This document shows positions 48,401 through 59,494 of a DNA stretch of 64,000 bases, piece by piece (positions within the stretch are counted from its first letter, which is position 1; each line of letters opens with the position of its first letter). The stretch is taken from assembly GCA_944548615.1 (NCBI GenBank), contig OX155952.1, forward strand, positions 25,059,224 through 25,123,223, written 5' to 3'. The notes beneath the pieces were generated by a model. That model was not told the origin of the DNA. It worked only from the letters and a program-made list of their open reading frames with translations, and searched no databases. Position numbers and translations under genes: made by a program. Source of the stretch: Micropterix aruncella. Taxonomy: Eukaryota; Arthropoda; Insecta; Lepidoptera; Micropterigidae.

Positions 48401-51400
48401 GGCGCATTAGGACATGATTACATGAATAAAATAATTTTATATTATTTTACAAACCAAAAATAAAGTAGTAAAGCGGTCATATGTTATTAATTTTAAATTT
48501 AGAAAAAGAAGTAGCAAATTATCATGTCAGGGTAAATTAAAGTGGTGAATATTTTTACCTCTCCACATTTAATTACCGGCATCCTTGTAGTGGATGATTC
48601 AGTACATCAAACTAAACAAAAAAATGTTTTAAGTTTTTCTGTTAGGTTAGGTTAGGTTAGGTTTTTCTTTCCCTAAAATCGAAGTGACATTAGGTAATTA
48701 CCGGCATCCTTGTAGTGGATGATTCAGTACATCAAACTAAACATTAAAAAAAATGTTTTAAGTTTTTCTGTTAGGTTAGGTTAGGTTAGGTTTTTCTTTC
48801 CCTAAAATCGAAAGTTGATTGCTGAGATCCGCGATGGAGAGGACACTCAAAGAAGTGGACTGGTTTATCTACCCTGACATATGAAAACGCGGCTTTTGTC
48901 GATTTCTACTCTGGTGACACTAAATTTTAAATACGATGTTTTGCTTCTAACTTCATTTTCTGCAAAAATGCCGTCTGCAAAAATGCCGACCCTCGAAACG
49001 TCAGTTTGACATTTGCAAAACTGCCTTCTGCAAGATTGCCTTCTGCAAAACTGTCGCCTGCAAGAATGCCGTCTGCAAGATTGCCGTCTGCAAATCTGCC
49101 TTCTGCAAGTTTGATGGGACCCGTCTATGCTTATTACATACCTAAATTCGTCTTCTTTCAAGTGCCATTCGTTAAATTGTGATTGAAAGTCAAATAAGAT
49201 ATTTGTGTTATTACTTTTAAAAATGGTGGTCAGCTGGTAATGGGAGCCTTTAATAATTTTGATCTTTATGCCTTCGTTTTGTTTGAGTTGTTTTTTTATT
49301 TGTGTTACAAATAGTTCTTTGTATTAACAACTAAGATTTGCTTTTTAAATATGTTTAGCTATATTTTTGGGAAGAATGAAATATTATGGCTCTCATTTCC
49401 CATATGAGCGTTAAATGGGCTCTCATTACCCGCATGTATGGGAGCGATTGTCTTTTTTTGTAAAATCTTTATTGTACCTTAATTATCTACCTTAATGGAT
49501 GGCTATAGTTGATTTAAACTATGATGAAAATATAGTTAAATAAATGAGGTGTAATTTCCTAATTAAAAATTATAACAAAGTAAACAAATATGGTTTTTAT
49601 CAACATTTTCCTTAGTAGGCTCCGATTCCCGCGCTCTCCCCTATATCATTGTGATGACACTGGGACGTGGTCGCTAACTATTGGCCTCATACACAGCTCA
49701 AAGTCGCGCAAAGAGCCATGGAGAGAGCTCTGCTTATAGTTTCACTGCGTAGTAGAATCCAAAACGAGAAAATTCGCAGAACAACCAAGGTCCCTGACAT
49801 AGCTCATAAAATTAGCAATTTGAAATGGCAAAGGGCAGGCCATATAGCTCGCAAAACCGATAACTACTGGGGGAAAAAGTTCTCGAATGGCGACCACGAA
49901 CCGGCAGTTGCAGTATAGGATGCCCCCCTACGAGATGGACCGATGACATAGCCATGTTCGTAGGAAGTAGGTGGATGGAGGCGGCTCAAGACCGTTTGTC
50001 ATGGCATTCTATGGGGTATGATTCTGAGAGGAAGTGGAAAAACACAGTACATATTTAAACTTTTCTAAGGAGATTTGAGATCGGTCATCTGACCATAATC
50101 AATCGCGTCTCGATTCCCATTTCTATATGACTTGTTTTTTCTTTAATCTGTAAACCATGCTGGATTGATTAAGCAGCTCATCTGCGAGGGAATTCGAATG
50201 GGATGCCAATCGTTCAGAATGTTAGGTTTAGTTTTGCTTTATTTGTGACAACAGTGGGGACTTTCAGGTGGTCATGAGTTTCATAATTTCTTGTAAATCA
50301 CTTTGCTTTGGCAATGTTGCGTAAAATACTATTCTGCAAGCGCTGCAGAGAGTTTATGTTACTTTTGCTTGCTACGCCCCACAGTTGAATGCCGATAGAT
50401 CAAATAGGCTTAAGTGCAGAGTAATAAATGAGGAGTTTGTTGTTGTTGAGTTTGTATTTAAAGATTTCGTAATGTTTATTTTCTATAGAACATTTCTATC
50501 TTGCAAACTATACGCGAGCGAAGCTTGGGATAAAATCTATCAAGGATTATTTAAGTACGAGTACATTCAATTGAAATTTTCTTGACAATTCATTAATATT
50601 ATTTTATATTTGTAAGGATATTTTGACTATTTTTGTTTTTTTTGTATATTTTAAATTATTTGCTTATTACTAATAGTTTATATTTTTATGACATTTTGTT
50701 TTGAATTTTATGTAGGCTGTTAGGGTAATTTTATAGTACGATGATGTTAAACAAAATTCTTAAACTTTAACGATGAGAATTAATTGTCTATTTTAGAACA
50801 GGCGGTAGCCTAGTTAGGTCTTGACTATTTAAAATTGTAAAAATGTGAATTAAAAATGAATAAATTAATTGGAATTTTGATTTTTTTAAAATTAAAACGT
50901 ACTTATATCAACAGCAGAGATAGCCGGCTGTAGATAATTATGTACTCTATAAATCTTGACTGAATTAGGGACTAGTAAGTTAATTACTGATTTTAAGTTA
51001 TTCAATAATGTTGTTCAGAGTGCAATCCGTCAATTTTCCCAATTTAACCTAACGGTTAAATTGGGAAAATTTGACCGCTGGCGGTCTAATGCGATATAGA
51101 TGATGGGGCGTACAACAGTGACGACCCATTATCCATTCTACATAAATATGTCGTTAATGAACTATCTACCTAATTTATTTCCAGTTGAGTGGTTTTCTAT
51201 GGTATGCTGGTACATACAAAAAACCATCGTTAGTTTGTTTCAAGGAAATTGCTACATAGATTTACGCATGTCCTTACCCCTTCAGAAAGTGTTGTGTATC
51301 AACTCTAAATCATCTCTTCTATTCTGACGGATTTATTTAATGAATGCGTCTACAAGGAATATATCCATACTACCTAAAAACATTAAGGTAAGTCCCGTAT

Positions 51401-54400
51401 AAAAGGGAACAGGTGATAAGGCCGTCATTAAAAATTATGACCCAATTTCCATCGTGCTAGTGTGTGCCAAGATATTTGAGCTCTGACAAACGGCTGGAGG
51501 ATTAGGTACTTCGCTTTGAAAAAAATATATTGGTAAATAAGCAGTATACCTACCAAAGTAGTCACACGTTTTCGCTTACGTTTGTCCGTGATTCAAAATA
51601 GAGTGAGTAATTTATATGGAATGTATTTTAACAGTATAATTATTCACCTGGTTGCATTGCAATGATGGTGAATGGTATAAGGTCTTCCCCATGATAGGCA
51701 TTTTTGTGCGTCACAGGACAGCAGGGGCGCATCTATATAAGGGCTTTTTGGGCTGCAGCCCAGGGCCCCGTGGATATAAAGGGCCCCAGCCTCCATTGAA
51801 AACAATGAACAATATTGTGAACCGAGTTCCTACCGAGGCTAGTGCCTTGTCAATAGGTAACTAGAAATGAATGTTTGTTTAATTTTTACTTACATTAACT
51901 AGCTTTACAATTAATAACAATACTTGCTTAATTAAGCTACTAATTAAGCTATTATTACAATTAGTATTAATGTTGTTTAGTCTAATGTTGTTTAGTAGCA
52001 ATAGCATTAGTATTAATGTTTAGTAGCAACGTTTTCTTACGCTAATCGATTTGTCTATTTTTAGTGAAAAGTTAAATGTCTTACAATTGTGTTTGTGCGT
52101 CTGTCATATTAAACAAATAAAATATTGTATTGTCCTCTTTCTTTCCTATATTGTGTACCTAGTGACCTAGACATAATTATCAAAAAAAGTTTTTGGACAA
52201 AATGGCAATTAGTTGATTAATTAGGCAGGCCCCCAAGTAATATTAGCCCAGGGCCCCACAAACGCACGGTCCGCCCCTGCAGAACAGTATGTGGTTGAAG
52301 ATTGAGGCATTTTTTGGAATGTTAACTAGTCCTGCATCTCGAACAATAAAAAGGAGCAAACGTCTCTAGGCATATATTATTCTTAGTATTATTATGTTAT
52401 AGTATATAGTATTACAGTAGTATATAGAATATGCACAAGCAAATTTCGAGGATTAGGCACTAACCTGATTGCGATAGACGACATGACCCACTGTGATGTG
52501 CGAACCAGCCGCAAGTAAACTTCCAAGTTTCGGACCGTAGATGCGTTTGAATTGAACATCGCCAGGCGCTGGGCCACCCCGGCATTCTCTCAATTCGGGA
52601 GTTTGAAGAATAACTTTGGCCCGGCCTTTCTTAGCTACCACCGTCCTTTCGCCAGGGCATTTTATGCAAACGTTCTCGCGTCGCCCGTCTTCGATTTCGT
52701 TATTCCGAAAATATCGCCCTCGTCTGCTTTGCTTGTTCTGGAATATCGTCGTTGAGTTCGGTCTGGCGATTGCTGTCCCTCCGCGATAAGGCAGAGTGAC
52801 CGATCCTCGCTGCCTCATCATCATCCTCGATCTTCCATCGTTTTGAGTGATGTTTTCCATAGATTTTCTGTAAAATGAGCTGGGGTCTTCCAACGGCCTG
52901 TAAACTCGACTTCGGGGTTGCAATCTCCTCTGTGAATTGTGGTATGGGTTCCGAGGATTGCGATGTCGGCTATAGTAATCAGCTGCTCTGGTTCTATGGT
53001 TATTCTGTTTGAGAAATGATGGGATTTTTTCGTCGTTTTGGACTTCTGGTCCGGAGTGCAGCACCTGTAATCTACAAGTTATAACATTTGATTTTATTTT
53101 GTTGTTGTTGTTAAAGCTAAATTGAGGACCGTTTTCTCAAATTAAAACACCAGCTTTTTTTAAAACTTGGTGGATTTTTAATGGCTCAGTGTACTTTTCT
53201 CGAAGCCGGAGACATCAGTGGAAAGAAATTTCTAGAAAACCAAACAAAAACCTTTATGAAATCGAAGACTATCGCGGTTATTTGACATTATAAATAGGAT
53301 AAAACGAATTTACCGAGACTAAAGTACTGCCACTCGTCATCTGTTGTTCTACAGGTAGGCGGCAAATTAGTTCGCAAATTATAACGGTGGTGGGGCGTCG
53401 GGTTCGGCGCGCGCGAATTTTGAAAATCTGTCGTGCACACAACACTCACTGTATCTTGTGTGGCGTCTTGTTTTAGCAGGCGCAAATTGTATTTTTTTAG
53501 GTGATACATCATCTATAGATAACCTTTGAACCTTTGACCCTGTCTGGACCTTTGAACCTTTGGATCTTTCATCCTTTTGATGTTAAAAACATTATGACAT
53601 TAGTGAAGATGTGTAAGATACACAAATATGTTAGGAAATAATGATGAAGGGAGCAAAATACTTAGTTCACTCAATATCAAAATACTCAAGTAGTTTTATG
53701 AATAAAAATGTTCGTCCTGTTAAAAAAAATGTTTTTGTTGATGTATCATTTCATTTGAGAAAACGGTCCTCAATTGGGAAGAATTCTGACTATTAAACAA
53801 ACATTACTTTACATTACTCTGATCTTCGTCATCATCTATATTGATATTATAAAGTAGTAAAGTTTGTAAGTTATTATGAAGGAGGTAATCTCCGAAACTA
53901 CTCATCCGATTTCAACACTTCTTTCATTAATGGAAATATACATTATTGACAATGCTATAGACTATATTTTAATATAATAAATATAGGTTTTCAATACGAA
54001 ATCAGGATATTTGTAAATCGGCGAGCGCTGACGAAACGGTTTGATATTTGAATACAAGGTATGAAAAAAACGCCGGCCTAGATATATTAAAAAGATCTAT
54101 TAAAAAGTCTGAGACGGGACATACCCAAGTTTTATATTTATGCTACAATAACTGATTTTATATCTTGAAACAATAAGAAAAGAATTAGGCAATGTTTAGT
54201 TAAAGACATTAGCGATAAAATATGAATCCTTATAAAAAAAATATTCTGTCATCCCAAGTGTTAAATGGAGGCCATATACTGTAAGGCCATATACTGTAAG
54301 TTTTAAGTGGGATAGTTTAAGAAATATCATCAAATTAGTAACGCGTGCAAGCACCTCGAAATATCTAGCGTTCAGCGAAAGGCGGAGGGTGGCGAGGGAC

Positions 54401-54635
54401 AAGACGCGTACCTACGTCTACGAGATAGGTTACGTGCAACTGAGAGAGACGTCTCAAGTGATTGCAATATATACATAAAGGTAGCCTATAAAACGCTACC
54501 CTACATAAATTAACAACCCTATACGTAACTCTAAGCGAAGCAAAGCCGCGGGCAACAGCTAGTAATAATTTAAACTATATGCCAATATTTACCTATTTGC
54601 ATCGACGTTCCAGCTGTCGACGTTCAATGGACCAC
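42437..54635 (-). CDS. Secreted HYR/sushi-domain protein, 3' exons
   Basis: Exons on the minus strand: a possible 43-bp exon 54593-54635, then 52465-53071 (or from 53064), 47563-47779 and 42437-42705. Phases agree. The second exon encodes an Arg/Asn-rich linker and then a HYR-like domain: CIKCPGERTVVAKKGR through AAGSHITVGHVVYRNQ, completed in the next exon by LQLCQYRVNV. The third exon carries a sushi (CCP) module: CPALQVASDVLEHCPNG to CNHDLTWNSDPPAC. The last exon carries a second sushi-like module, WCDPPTAPDNGRLDC to CLRGSWTTVPAC, then a strongly basic tail (RKRLHRRRRRH) and a TGA at 42437-42439. Such modules act in extracellular adhesion or complement-like recognition; the HYR-sushi order resembles SRPX-type proteins. 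The signal peptide and N-terminus are not in the exons I can find. Confidence 0.82.
42706..43639. other. Sushi gene intron, no further feature
   Basis: The segment 43200-43480 has a CCGCGACAGATGTCTCGGTCC and a GAGGGACCGAGAAATTTGG part that are partly inverse, suggesting an old repeat. No coding frame is supported. Confidence 0.35.
43640..44092. repeat. Repeat X, copy 2
   Basis: Matches 27765-28205 from AAACAAGTAAATATATTAAA to CAGTCGTGTAAAAAG, with a small internal duplication of the ATTCATTATGAGATATTTGTGG part. Confidence 0.7.
44172..44365. mobile_element. Hairpin MITE with nested inverted repeats
   Basis: GTTCAATCTGGCATCAGTTC at the left is answered by GAACTAATGCCAGACTGAAC at the right; a second inner pair is GACTGATGGACTGAACTGA/TATCAGTCCATCAGTC. 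It is non-coding and sits in the intron between the two sushi exons. Confidence 0.7.
44678..47533 (+). mobile_element. TTAA MITE family G, copy 4, split by a foldback element
   Basis: TTAACCGGTCAGAAGCCAGCC opens; the element follows copy 3 to CAAACGACGCAAAATGCC, stops at the foldback element, and resumes after it with GGCATTATTGGCGCCCGAG and a decayed TAAA end. Confidence 0.75.
44898..47507. mobile_element. Foldback element with about 550-bp or longer inverted arms
   Basis: The left arm runs from AGTCCAGTCAAATTAGG to about 45440. The right arm, read in reverse, starts AGTGCAGTCACTTTAGC and runs inward to about 46690. Shared blocks in order are CTCGGAATGAGAG, TTCTATAAGTTGTCTC, AAGGTCAAAGGTCAC, CTCAACCGTTTTTGAG and ATATTCATTTAATA. 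The right arm has a 200-bp extra segment (about 47000-47290) with a short frame. The 1.2-kb centre has one minus-strand frame (46103-45900: DSLGELVKDRVLYEY, YRTAWYTHFLNRAPS) of unknown family. Confidence 0.8.
48190..49125. mobile_element. Foldback structure with arms of 15-bp tandem repeats
   Basis: At 48260-48375 the plus strand repeats GGCAACCTTGCAGGC-type units seven or eight times; at 48960-49112 the minus strand repeats GGCAATCTTGCAGAC-type units about eight times, so the arms face each other. AAGTTAG occurs at the inner edge of both arms. In one frame the units read ADLQE-ATLQA-ATLQA-AFLQT (plus) and ADLQT-AILQT-AFLQA (minus), the A(D/N)LXX pattern of pentapeptide repeats. A plus frame 48182-48463 is open for 93 codons across the array. 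No target duplication was found. Confidence 0.6.
48571..48820. repeat. 125-bp tandem duplication with interstitial TTAGG tracts
   Basis: AATTACCGGCATCCTTGTAG at 48571 recurs at 48696. Each unit contains four TTAGG repeats (48641-48661 and 48770-48790), the arthropod telomere motif, followed by TTTTTCTTTCCC. It lies between the arms of the 15-bp-repeat foldback structure. Confidence 0.88.
49126..49640. other. Sushi gene intron, no feature seen
   Basis: A recurring GGGAGC/GGGCTCTCATTACCC pattern near 49395-49445 echoes GGTAATGGGAGCG near 47981, hinting at a larger split repeat. Confidence 0.35.
49640..50060 (+). pseudogene. RTE-type LINE C-terminal relic
   Basis: The frame 49680-49916 reads KVAQRAMERALLIVSL, IRRTTKVPDIAHKI and LKWQRAGHIARKTD, the strongly conserved ORF2 end of insect RTE elements (QRAMERAMLGVSLRD..., LKW.WAGHIAR). 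The usual RP..RW.DD, SRW...AQDR..W continuation follows in other frames (GSRWMEAAQDRLSWH-like at 49960-50005). It is frameshifted and 5'-truncated. Confidence 0.8.
50175..50440 (-). pseudogene. Jockey-type LINE relic
   Basis: The minus strand reads LNNNKLLIYYSALKPIW, SIGIQLWGVASKSNIN, LQRLQNSILRNIAKA and LKVPTVVTNKAK. This is the conserved end of the Jockey reverse transcriptase region (K.IW.YGIQLWG.A..SN...LQR.Q...LR.I..A). It is a fragment in the sushi gene intron. Confidence 0.75.
51032..51071. repeat. Perfect 18-bp-arm palindrome
   Basis: AATTTTCCCAATTTAACC, a TAAC loop, then the exact inverse. The flanks also contain CCGTC/GACCGC. It could extrude as a cruciform or be a MITE remnant. 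Confidence 0.9.
51722..52279 (+). mobile_element. hAT-type MITE (family B), copy 2
   Basis: It has the same ends as 2941-3482 (CAGGGGCGCATC and GGTCCGCCCCTG), bordered by CAGGACAG (51714-51721) and CAGAACAG (52280-52287), an 8-bp duplication with one change. It lies in the sushi gene intron. Confidence 0.9.
53072..54592. other. Sushi gene intron
   Basis: Apart from the Penelope fragment at 53260-53513, a TTTGAACCTTTGACC-type run (about 53522-53565) repeats a short motif three times. No coding frame is supported. Confidence 0.4.
53260..53513 (-). mobile_element. Diverged Penelope-like 3' end
   Basis: Read on the minus strand it keeps TGTCGTGTGCACGACAG-like coding ([25 protein letters not shown]) and the terminal ATGTCAAATAACCGCG to CTTCGATTTC. 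The hammerhead-like core is lost. It is a single-ended copy, not a palindrome. Confidence 0.8.
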
Positions 54636-54884
54636 CTGTAATGAAATAAATGAAATACGATGATATTACGGAAATGGAGCACTTTGGAGTATTGCCAAGC
54701 ACACGCGGTTGTGATAAAGATACCTAAGTACTGCTAGTGAATACATTTGACTTTTGCTCGCTGATGTGGGAGTGGGTGGACCAGAGACGGGCCTTGAATT
54801 ATAAAGAGACGTTGACTTATTTAAGCATTTATTTATTGCGTACCTGATATCAATACAACAGAATGTGAAATTTAACAACTATAG

Positions 54885-55600
54885 AGTATAACAAATGAAA
54901 ATATTAAAAAGAATAAAAAACACAACTGCCGTTACAAAAAGTGAACTACTGTATCTATTATTATTTTTATTACGGTTTTTTAACGAAATATTTTTGGTTT
55001 ATGTATTCAGCCATATATATACATGTATATATTTTCGGAATGCACTCTATCCGACTATTTATTTGACACTAACCACGATATATTTATGTCAATTTATTGA
55101 CATGTGGAGATTTGGGCGTTTAGACAACTGCTTACTTGATATTTGGACAGTTGATGTACCCTATGATACTCGGTGACTTAAAAATGTAAAAAATACCACA
55201 TACTTCTAAATCGGTTTGGGGCTGTAGAAGTTATGGTGGAATAAAGAAACGGAAAACATAAATAGATCAATTCTGAACACATTGAACGTCATGGTGGAAC
55301 ATCGTATCATAGCTGTGTTTGGACTTGTTAGAAAAGTCTTGGAATGAACTTTGACCACGATTAGGTTTCAAGGTCTGATGATGAAGCCGGAAGATAGGCA
55401 CTGGCATTCCATGATGGAATATCATATCATAGCCGTGTTTGGACTTGTTAGAAAGGTCTTGTAATGAACTTTGACCACGATTAAGTTTCGCGGTCTGATG
55501 ATGAAGCCGGATTTTTTGGTTTTTACGTGCATTTATAAAACCGTGTTTTTAGTGTTTTTTTTAACTATTAATTTATTTGTTGGGCAGTCGTGTAAAAAGG
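54885..55600. repeat. Repeat X, copy 3, interrupted by the 120-bp array
   Basis: It matches 27765-28205 up to AATTCTGAACACATTGAAC (about 55285) and resumes with GTTGGGCAGTCGTGTAAAAAG at about 55579. The 120-bp repeat block lies between. Confidence 0.7.
55286..55578. repeat. 120-bp tandem repeat array, locus 2
   Basis: CATAGCTGTGTTTGGACTTG and CATAGCCGTGTTTGGACTTG are exactly 120 bp apart. The array ends in the same AACTATTAATTTATTT flank as locus 1 at 13186-13440, and it interrupts repeat X, so it seems to have moved as a unit. Confidence 0.8.
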
Positions 55601-57640
55601 GTGATATCACCGATCTTTTGGAAAAAAGGTAAAAATAAATTTTCTCAAAATGTAACTATTTGTCAAATTTATAATTTAAAAATTATTAAACTGATTTATC
55701 TTAAATATGAAAGGCCCTGATATAGACTCGTATGTATTTCCTGGAAAATTCTGCTATATCAAGTAACAACTTTATTATAATTAATTGTATAATTTATATA
55801 TAATAAGTAGAATGCAGTTAGTGGTTTTTTAAAGTAATGTAGTTAAAGACATTGATGAATGGTCATCTCAACGTGTACGTAAGTACAATATCGCAGATCA
55901 CAAACAAGTAATACATATGGATACCTCAGTTACAAAGGGTTACAAATCCAAAATAGTTGCTTTGAGATAATAAAGAAATTAATTCGATTCGAAATATTAG
56001 CCATATATTAATTTGTAGACGTATTATCGTAAAACTTAAGAAATAGAAGGACATTTTTAGGACCGTTTAACTCTAGCTAAGGTAATAGCTAGCTATGAAC
56101 AATATACTTTCGATGTGATTTTTAAAAAGATTTTTTTCAGTCGTTTCTTTTGGAACTGGCATGGTTTATGTTAAGTTGGATATGTTTGTTACCTTTTTTA
56201 TTGAAGCAACTTTTTATGCAAAATACTTCGAGAGCAATGAATCCGTGTCACCAACATAAACTTTAATATCTCGGAAACTAAGAAAGATGGCTTATTCAAA
56301 TAAAAAGTATTTAATAGGCTATTAAATACTGCTCAAACGTAATTAATAAAATTTCTTGGTTGATATAAAGCAATGCCATTAAAAATACTAAAACAAAACA
56401 AATGCTTTTTTAAAAATCGAACTACGAATTCACGAATGTTTTTGCTTTTTTCTTTTGTCACAAAAAAAATACAAGCGCTCATAGTATTCAATAGTTATTA
56501 TTAATGTGGTAATTATTGAATAAGCTAGCATTCTTAGTTTATGAGATCTTAAGGTTTATGTTGGTGATCCGGATTCATGGTTCCTAAATGTATTATAGCT
56601 TCAAATTAATATCCAATACTTTTAATGGTATTACAAAACTAAAACTACGAATAAAAAGACGTGTTTTTCTTGTTTGGGTGGGTATTTTTATAAAAATAGT
56701 AAATGCTGTTGACTTCTCAACCTCCAGAATGCTTATGCTGTTCTATTTTACTACTTGTCCACCTTCATTTCTGGTAAAATTATTTCCCATCTTGATCAGT
56801 GCCATAATACAAATAACTAACATAAAAAATCGTTCATCTGTGAATTTGGACTGATGATATACAGGAGAGGTTTGAAAGGCAATTTTTCGATTCATCGCTG
56901 TTTGGAACTGAACATACCTACATGTATCTAAATGCCATAATGATATATCTAATATAAAATAAAAACTTAAAGAATAAATTACTTGTATGTCTTTGCAACG
57001 GATACAGTGGACATTTCTACTAGTGATACGCCGAATAGTGATTGATCCGGATACCGAATATCCAGTTAAATCGAATAGTTTATTTATTTGAAATAGCTAC
57101 TAGCAAAAACGCAAAAAGGGGCCACGTGGAGAAAAAAACGTTTGCGGGGGTGGGAAATGAACGTAGTGAACAAGTACGCAACTTTTTGTTTAACTGTTTT
57201 TATTAAATAGTACGCAACAAAAAGGACATTTACGCAACGTTGTTTGCGCAAGCAAAGTGTAACTTGAACGGCCCTCCCCATCTTGGATCAGCTGGGCGTC
57301 ATCATTCTTTTAATTCTTTGTAATGTTTCACCTCAATTATTTATTTAAAAATATATATTTTTGTTGATTTAAAACAATGGCTACAATTCAAGTAAGTGTT
57401 ACTAGATACTAATTAAACCAACGAGACGAATCGATGGGTCCAATGATTGCAAATGTCTGCCTGTAGGTGGGTAATGACCGGCTTTTATAGGGACCCTCTT
57501 CGCTGTTCTTCTGGGTTTACAATAATAGTAAGGTTTGTTAGCGTCGCTTCAGGAGACCCGGAGAGATATTTGCTCAGCCGTTTACTGAGGCGATATTATG
57601 TCCGCTTTGTACTAGGTAACTAGTGTTCATTTTTAAATAT
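55601..57640. other. AT-rich gene-poor stretch
   Basis: No gene is supported. The segment 57085-57285 (CACGTGGAGAAAAAAACG to AACTTGAACGGCCCTCCCC) resembles a decayed hAT-type MITE by its GGGGAGGGCCGTTCAAG end, but the other end is unclear. Confidence 0.35.
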
Positions 57641-57649
57641 GCAGTATTG

Positions 57650-58260
57650 CAAAACAATGCAAGGCCCGTGCCGTTGGGCGGGAGCCAGAGTAAATATGAA
57701 GACAATTGTGTATGAGAGGAAATGAAATCTCTATAGGACGAAAGAGTAAATATGAGTTTAAAGTGCCTGCTAAGAATTGTATTAAGAATGCTGTCTCCTA
57801 AGCAACGGGGGTGGATGTTGACCTGTTGTCATGCCACTATTGAAATGATCTTGGGCCACCCGACCTCGTGTGGAACTACGGGCAAAGAACGCCCGCGATA
57901 AATTCAAATTGAATTACACTGTAATACAACAGTAGAGGCCGCGTAAGCGACTTGCTACCTGTAACCAGTCGGGAGGACGAAGGTATCCTGAAGGCTATCT
58001 CCAGACGAAGAAATCCTACCAAAACTGGTAGTTAGGTGGCGAGGCTGCCCGCTGAGTACCTTTCCCGGTGCCTCGCCGTAAGGCGTTGGCCTCTAACGGA
58101 CTTGTTGGCGAAGCTAGACAGTGGATTGTCTTGTCTCTAAGTCTTCTACGTTCATCCCACGGCTGAAAAAACGTTCACATATCGTTATACCAGCCTGGGG
58201 TGATGGATTCGCCCGCTGTAGTCGACACCGCCCTACTTTTACCTACGACTATAGACATTT
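57650..58260 (+). repeat. Repeat Z, copy 1
   Basis: GGTAAGGCGTTGG-type, TTCTACGTTCATCCCACGG and GGATTCGCCCGCTGTAG blocks recur in the same order at 60165-60500 with considerable divergence. It is GC-richer than the surroundings. The class is unknown. Confidence 0.55.
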
Positions 58261-59490
58261 ATATATTGAATCATTGGCATGAGGAAAAATCGTTAGATCG
58301 AATTCGGATGTTTTATGTTTTTATATGCTTATAATATAATTATAACTATAATATATGCGAATCGTCACTAAGCTATAGTTAAAGCGATTGTGCGAAAAGT
58401 GGTAAATACTTAATTTGCAATTTATATCTATCGCTAAAGCAACACTTATATACATAAAATTAGGATTCGTCTAAAGTATATTTATTTCTTAAAAGTAAAG
58501 AATGATATTTACATTCCTGCAGCATTACAAAATAAAAACGTGTTTGGACCAGTAGCGAAAAATAAAGCACACTGCAGCATCTTCGTCACTAAGTCAACAC
58601 CACCTAAATAGGCCTAGGCCTGTACTAAGGCAGGTGTGAGTATTCATATGTATTTAAAAAAATCATTCAATCATAAATCGTGAAATATTATTAGGAAAAA
58701 ATAGATTCGTTAGAAACTACTACATAACTACTTTCAATGGCAGCGGCGGATGGTCGGTCGATTGAGAGACAAGCGGCGATCTGCGAATTCGAGTGCGGCG
58801 ATCTTTGGGAGGCGGCGGGACATCATCTCATTGGTTGTGGGTTGGTCCCGTCGTAACAGTACTAAGTTCTGTAATTTGTTTGTACACATTTTATACATCA
58901 AATTTATTAGACGTTTGGTAAGCAACGAAATTCGGACGATATCAGTTCTTTCCTACTATTTAGTAGCATGTTCTTCAGAATAAAAATATGATTATTTCTT
59001 TTTTTTCATCATGTCGGTATTATTTTACTGTAAACGCTTCATTTGAGGGCCCCTTAGTCGCGGAGCGACACTTTGAAGCCTTTGTCGCTTTCAGTTTGAT
59101 TTTAATATCCAGTTTCATGTAAAAACATGCACTTTCAGAGACTTTTATATAGAATTAATTTTGATAAATGTGTTTCATTGCAGACATAAATATTAAGTAG
59201 AATAAAAAAAGGTTTGTTTTTTATTCTGCTCCAGGAGATTTCTTTGAAATCGTGGAATTAAGATTGTAAAGGAGCTCAGAAGACCTATTAATTTTGGTTG
59301 ATTTTTATTTGCAGCATTTAAAAAATAATCGCTTATGTCAGCCCAAGACTTTCCCGGCAAATAACCAAGGACTGATGATATTAATTTCATAAAAAATGGA
59401 AGCGCTTTCTCCCAATGGGCCTAACTGCTACAGGGCTTATTAGCTCCCAAAGTGCCATATATGGCACTTGCCATAGATGTAGACAGTGCT
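58261..59490. other. Gene-poor stretch
   Basis: Short frames at 58734-58983 and 59193-59390 resemble nothing known. An old repeat shared with about 2040-2160 lies near 59330-59370. Confidence 0.35.
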
Positions 59491-59494
59491 CGTA

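Noticed and set aside
48093..48407. Minus-strand frame with PPARL repeats as a separate gene
   Set aside because: It is another reading of the same 15-bp repeat array; any frame gives a five-residue repeat, so periodicity alone is no evidence.
48641..48790. True telomere end
   Set aside because: Only four TTAGG units per tract, internal and duplicated with flanks, so interstitial.
57085..57285. Complete hAT MITE
   Set aside because: Only one end looks typical and no target duplication could be placed.
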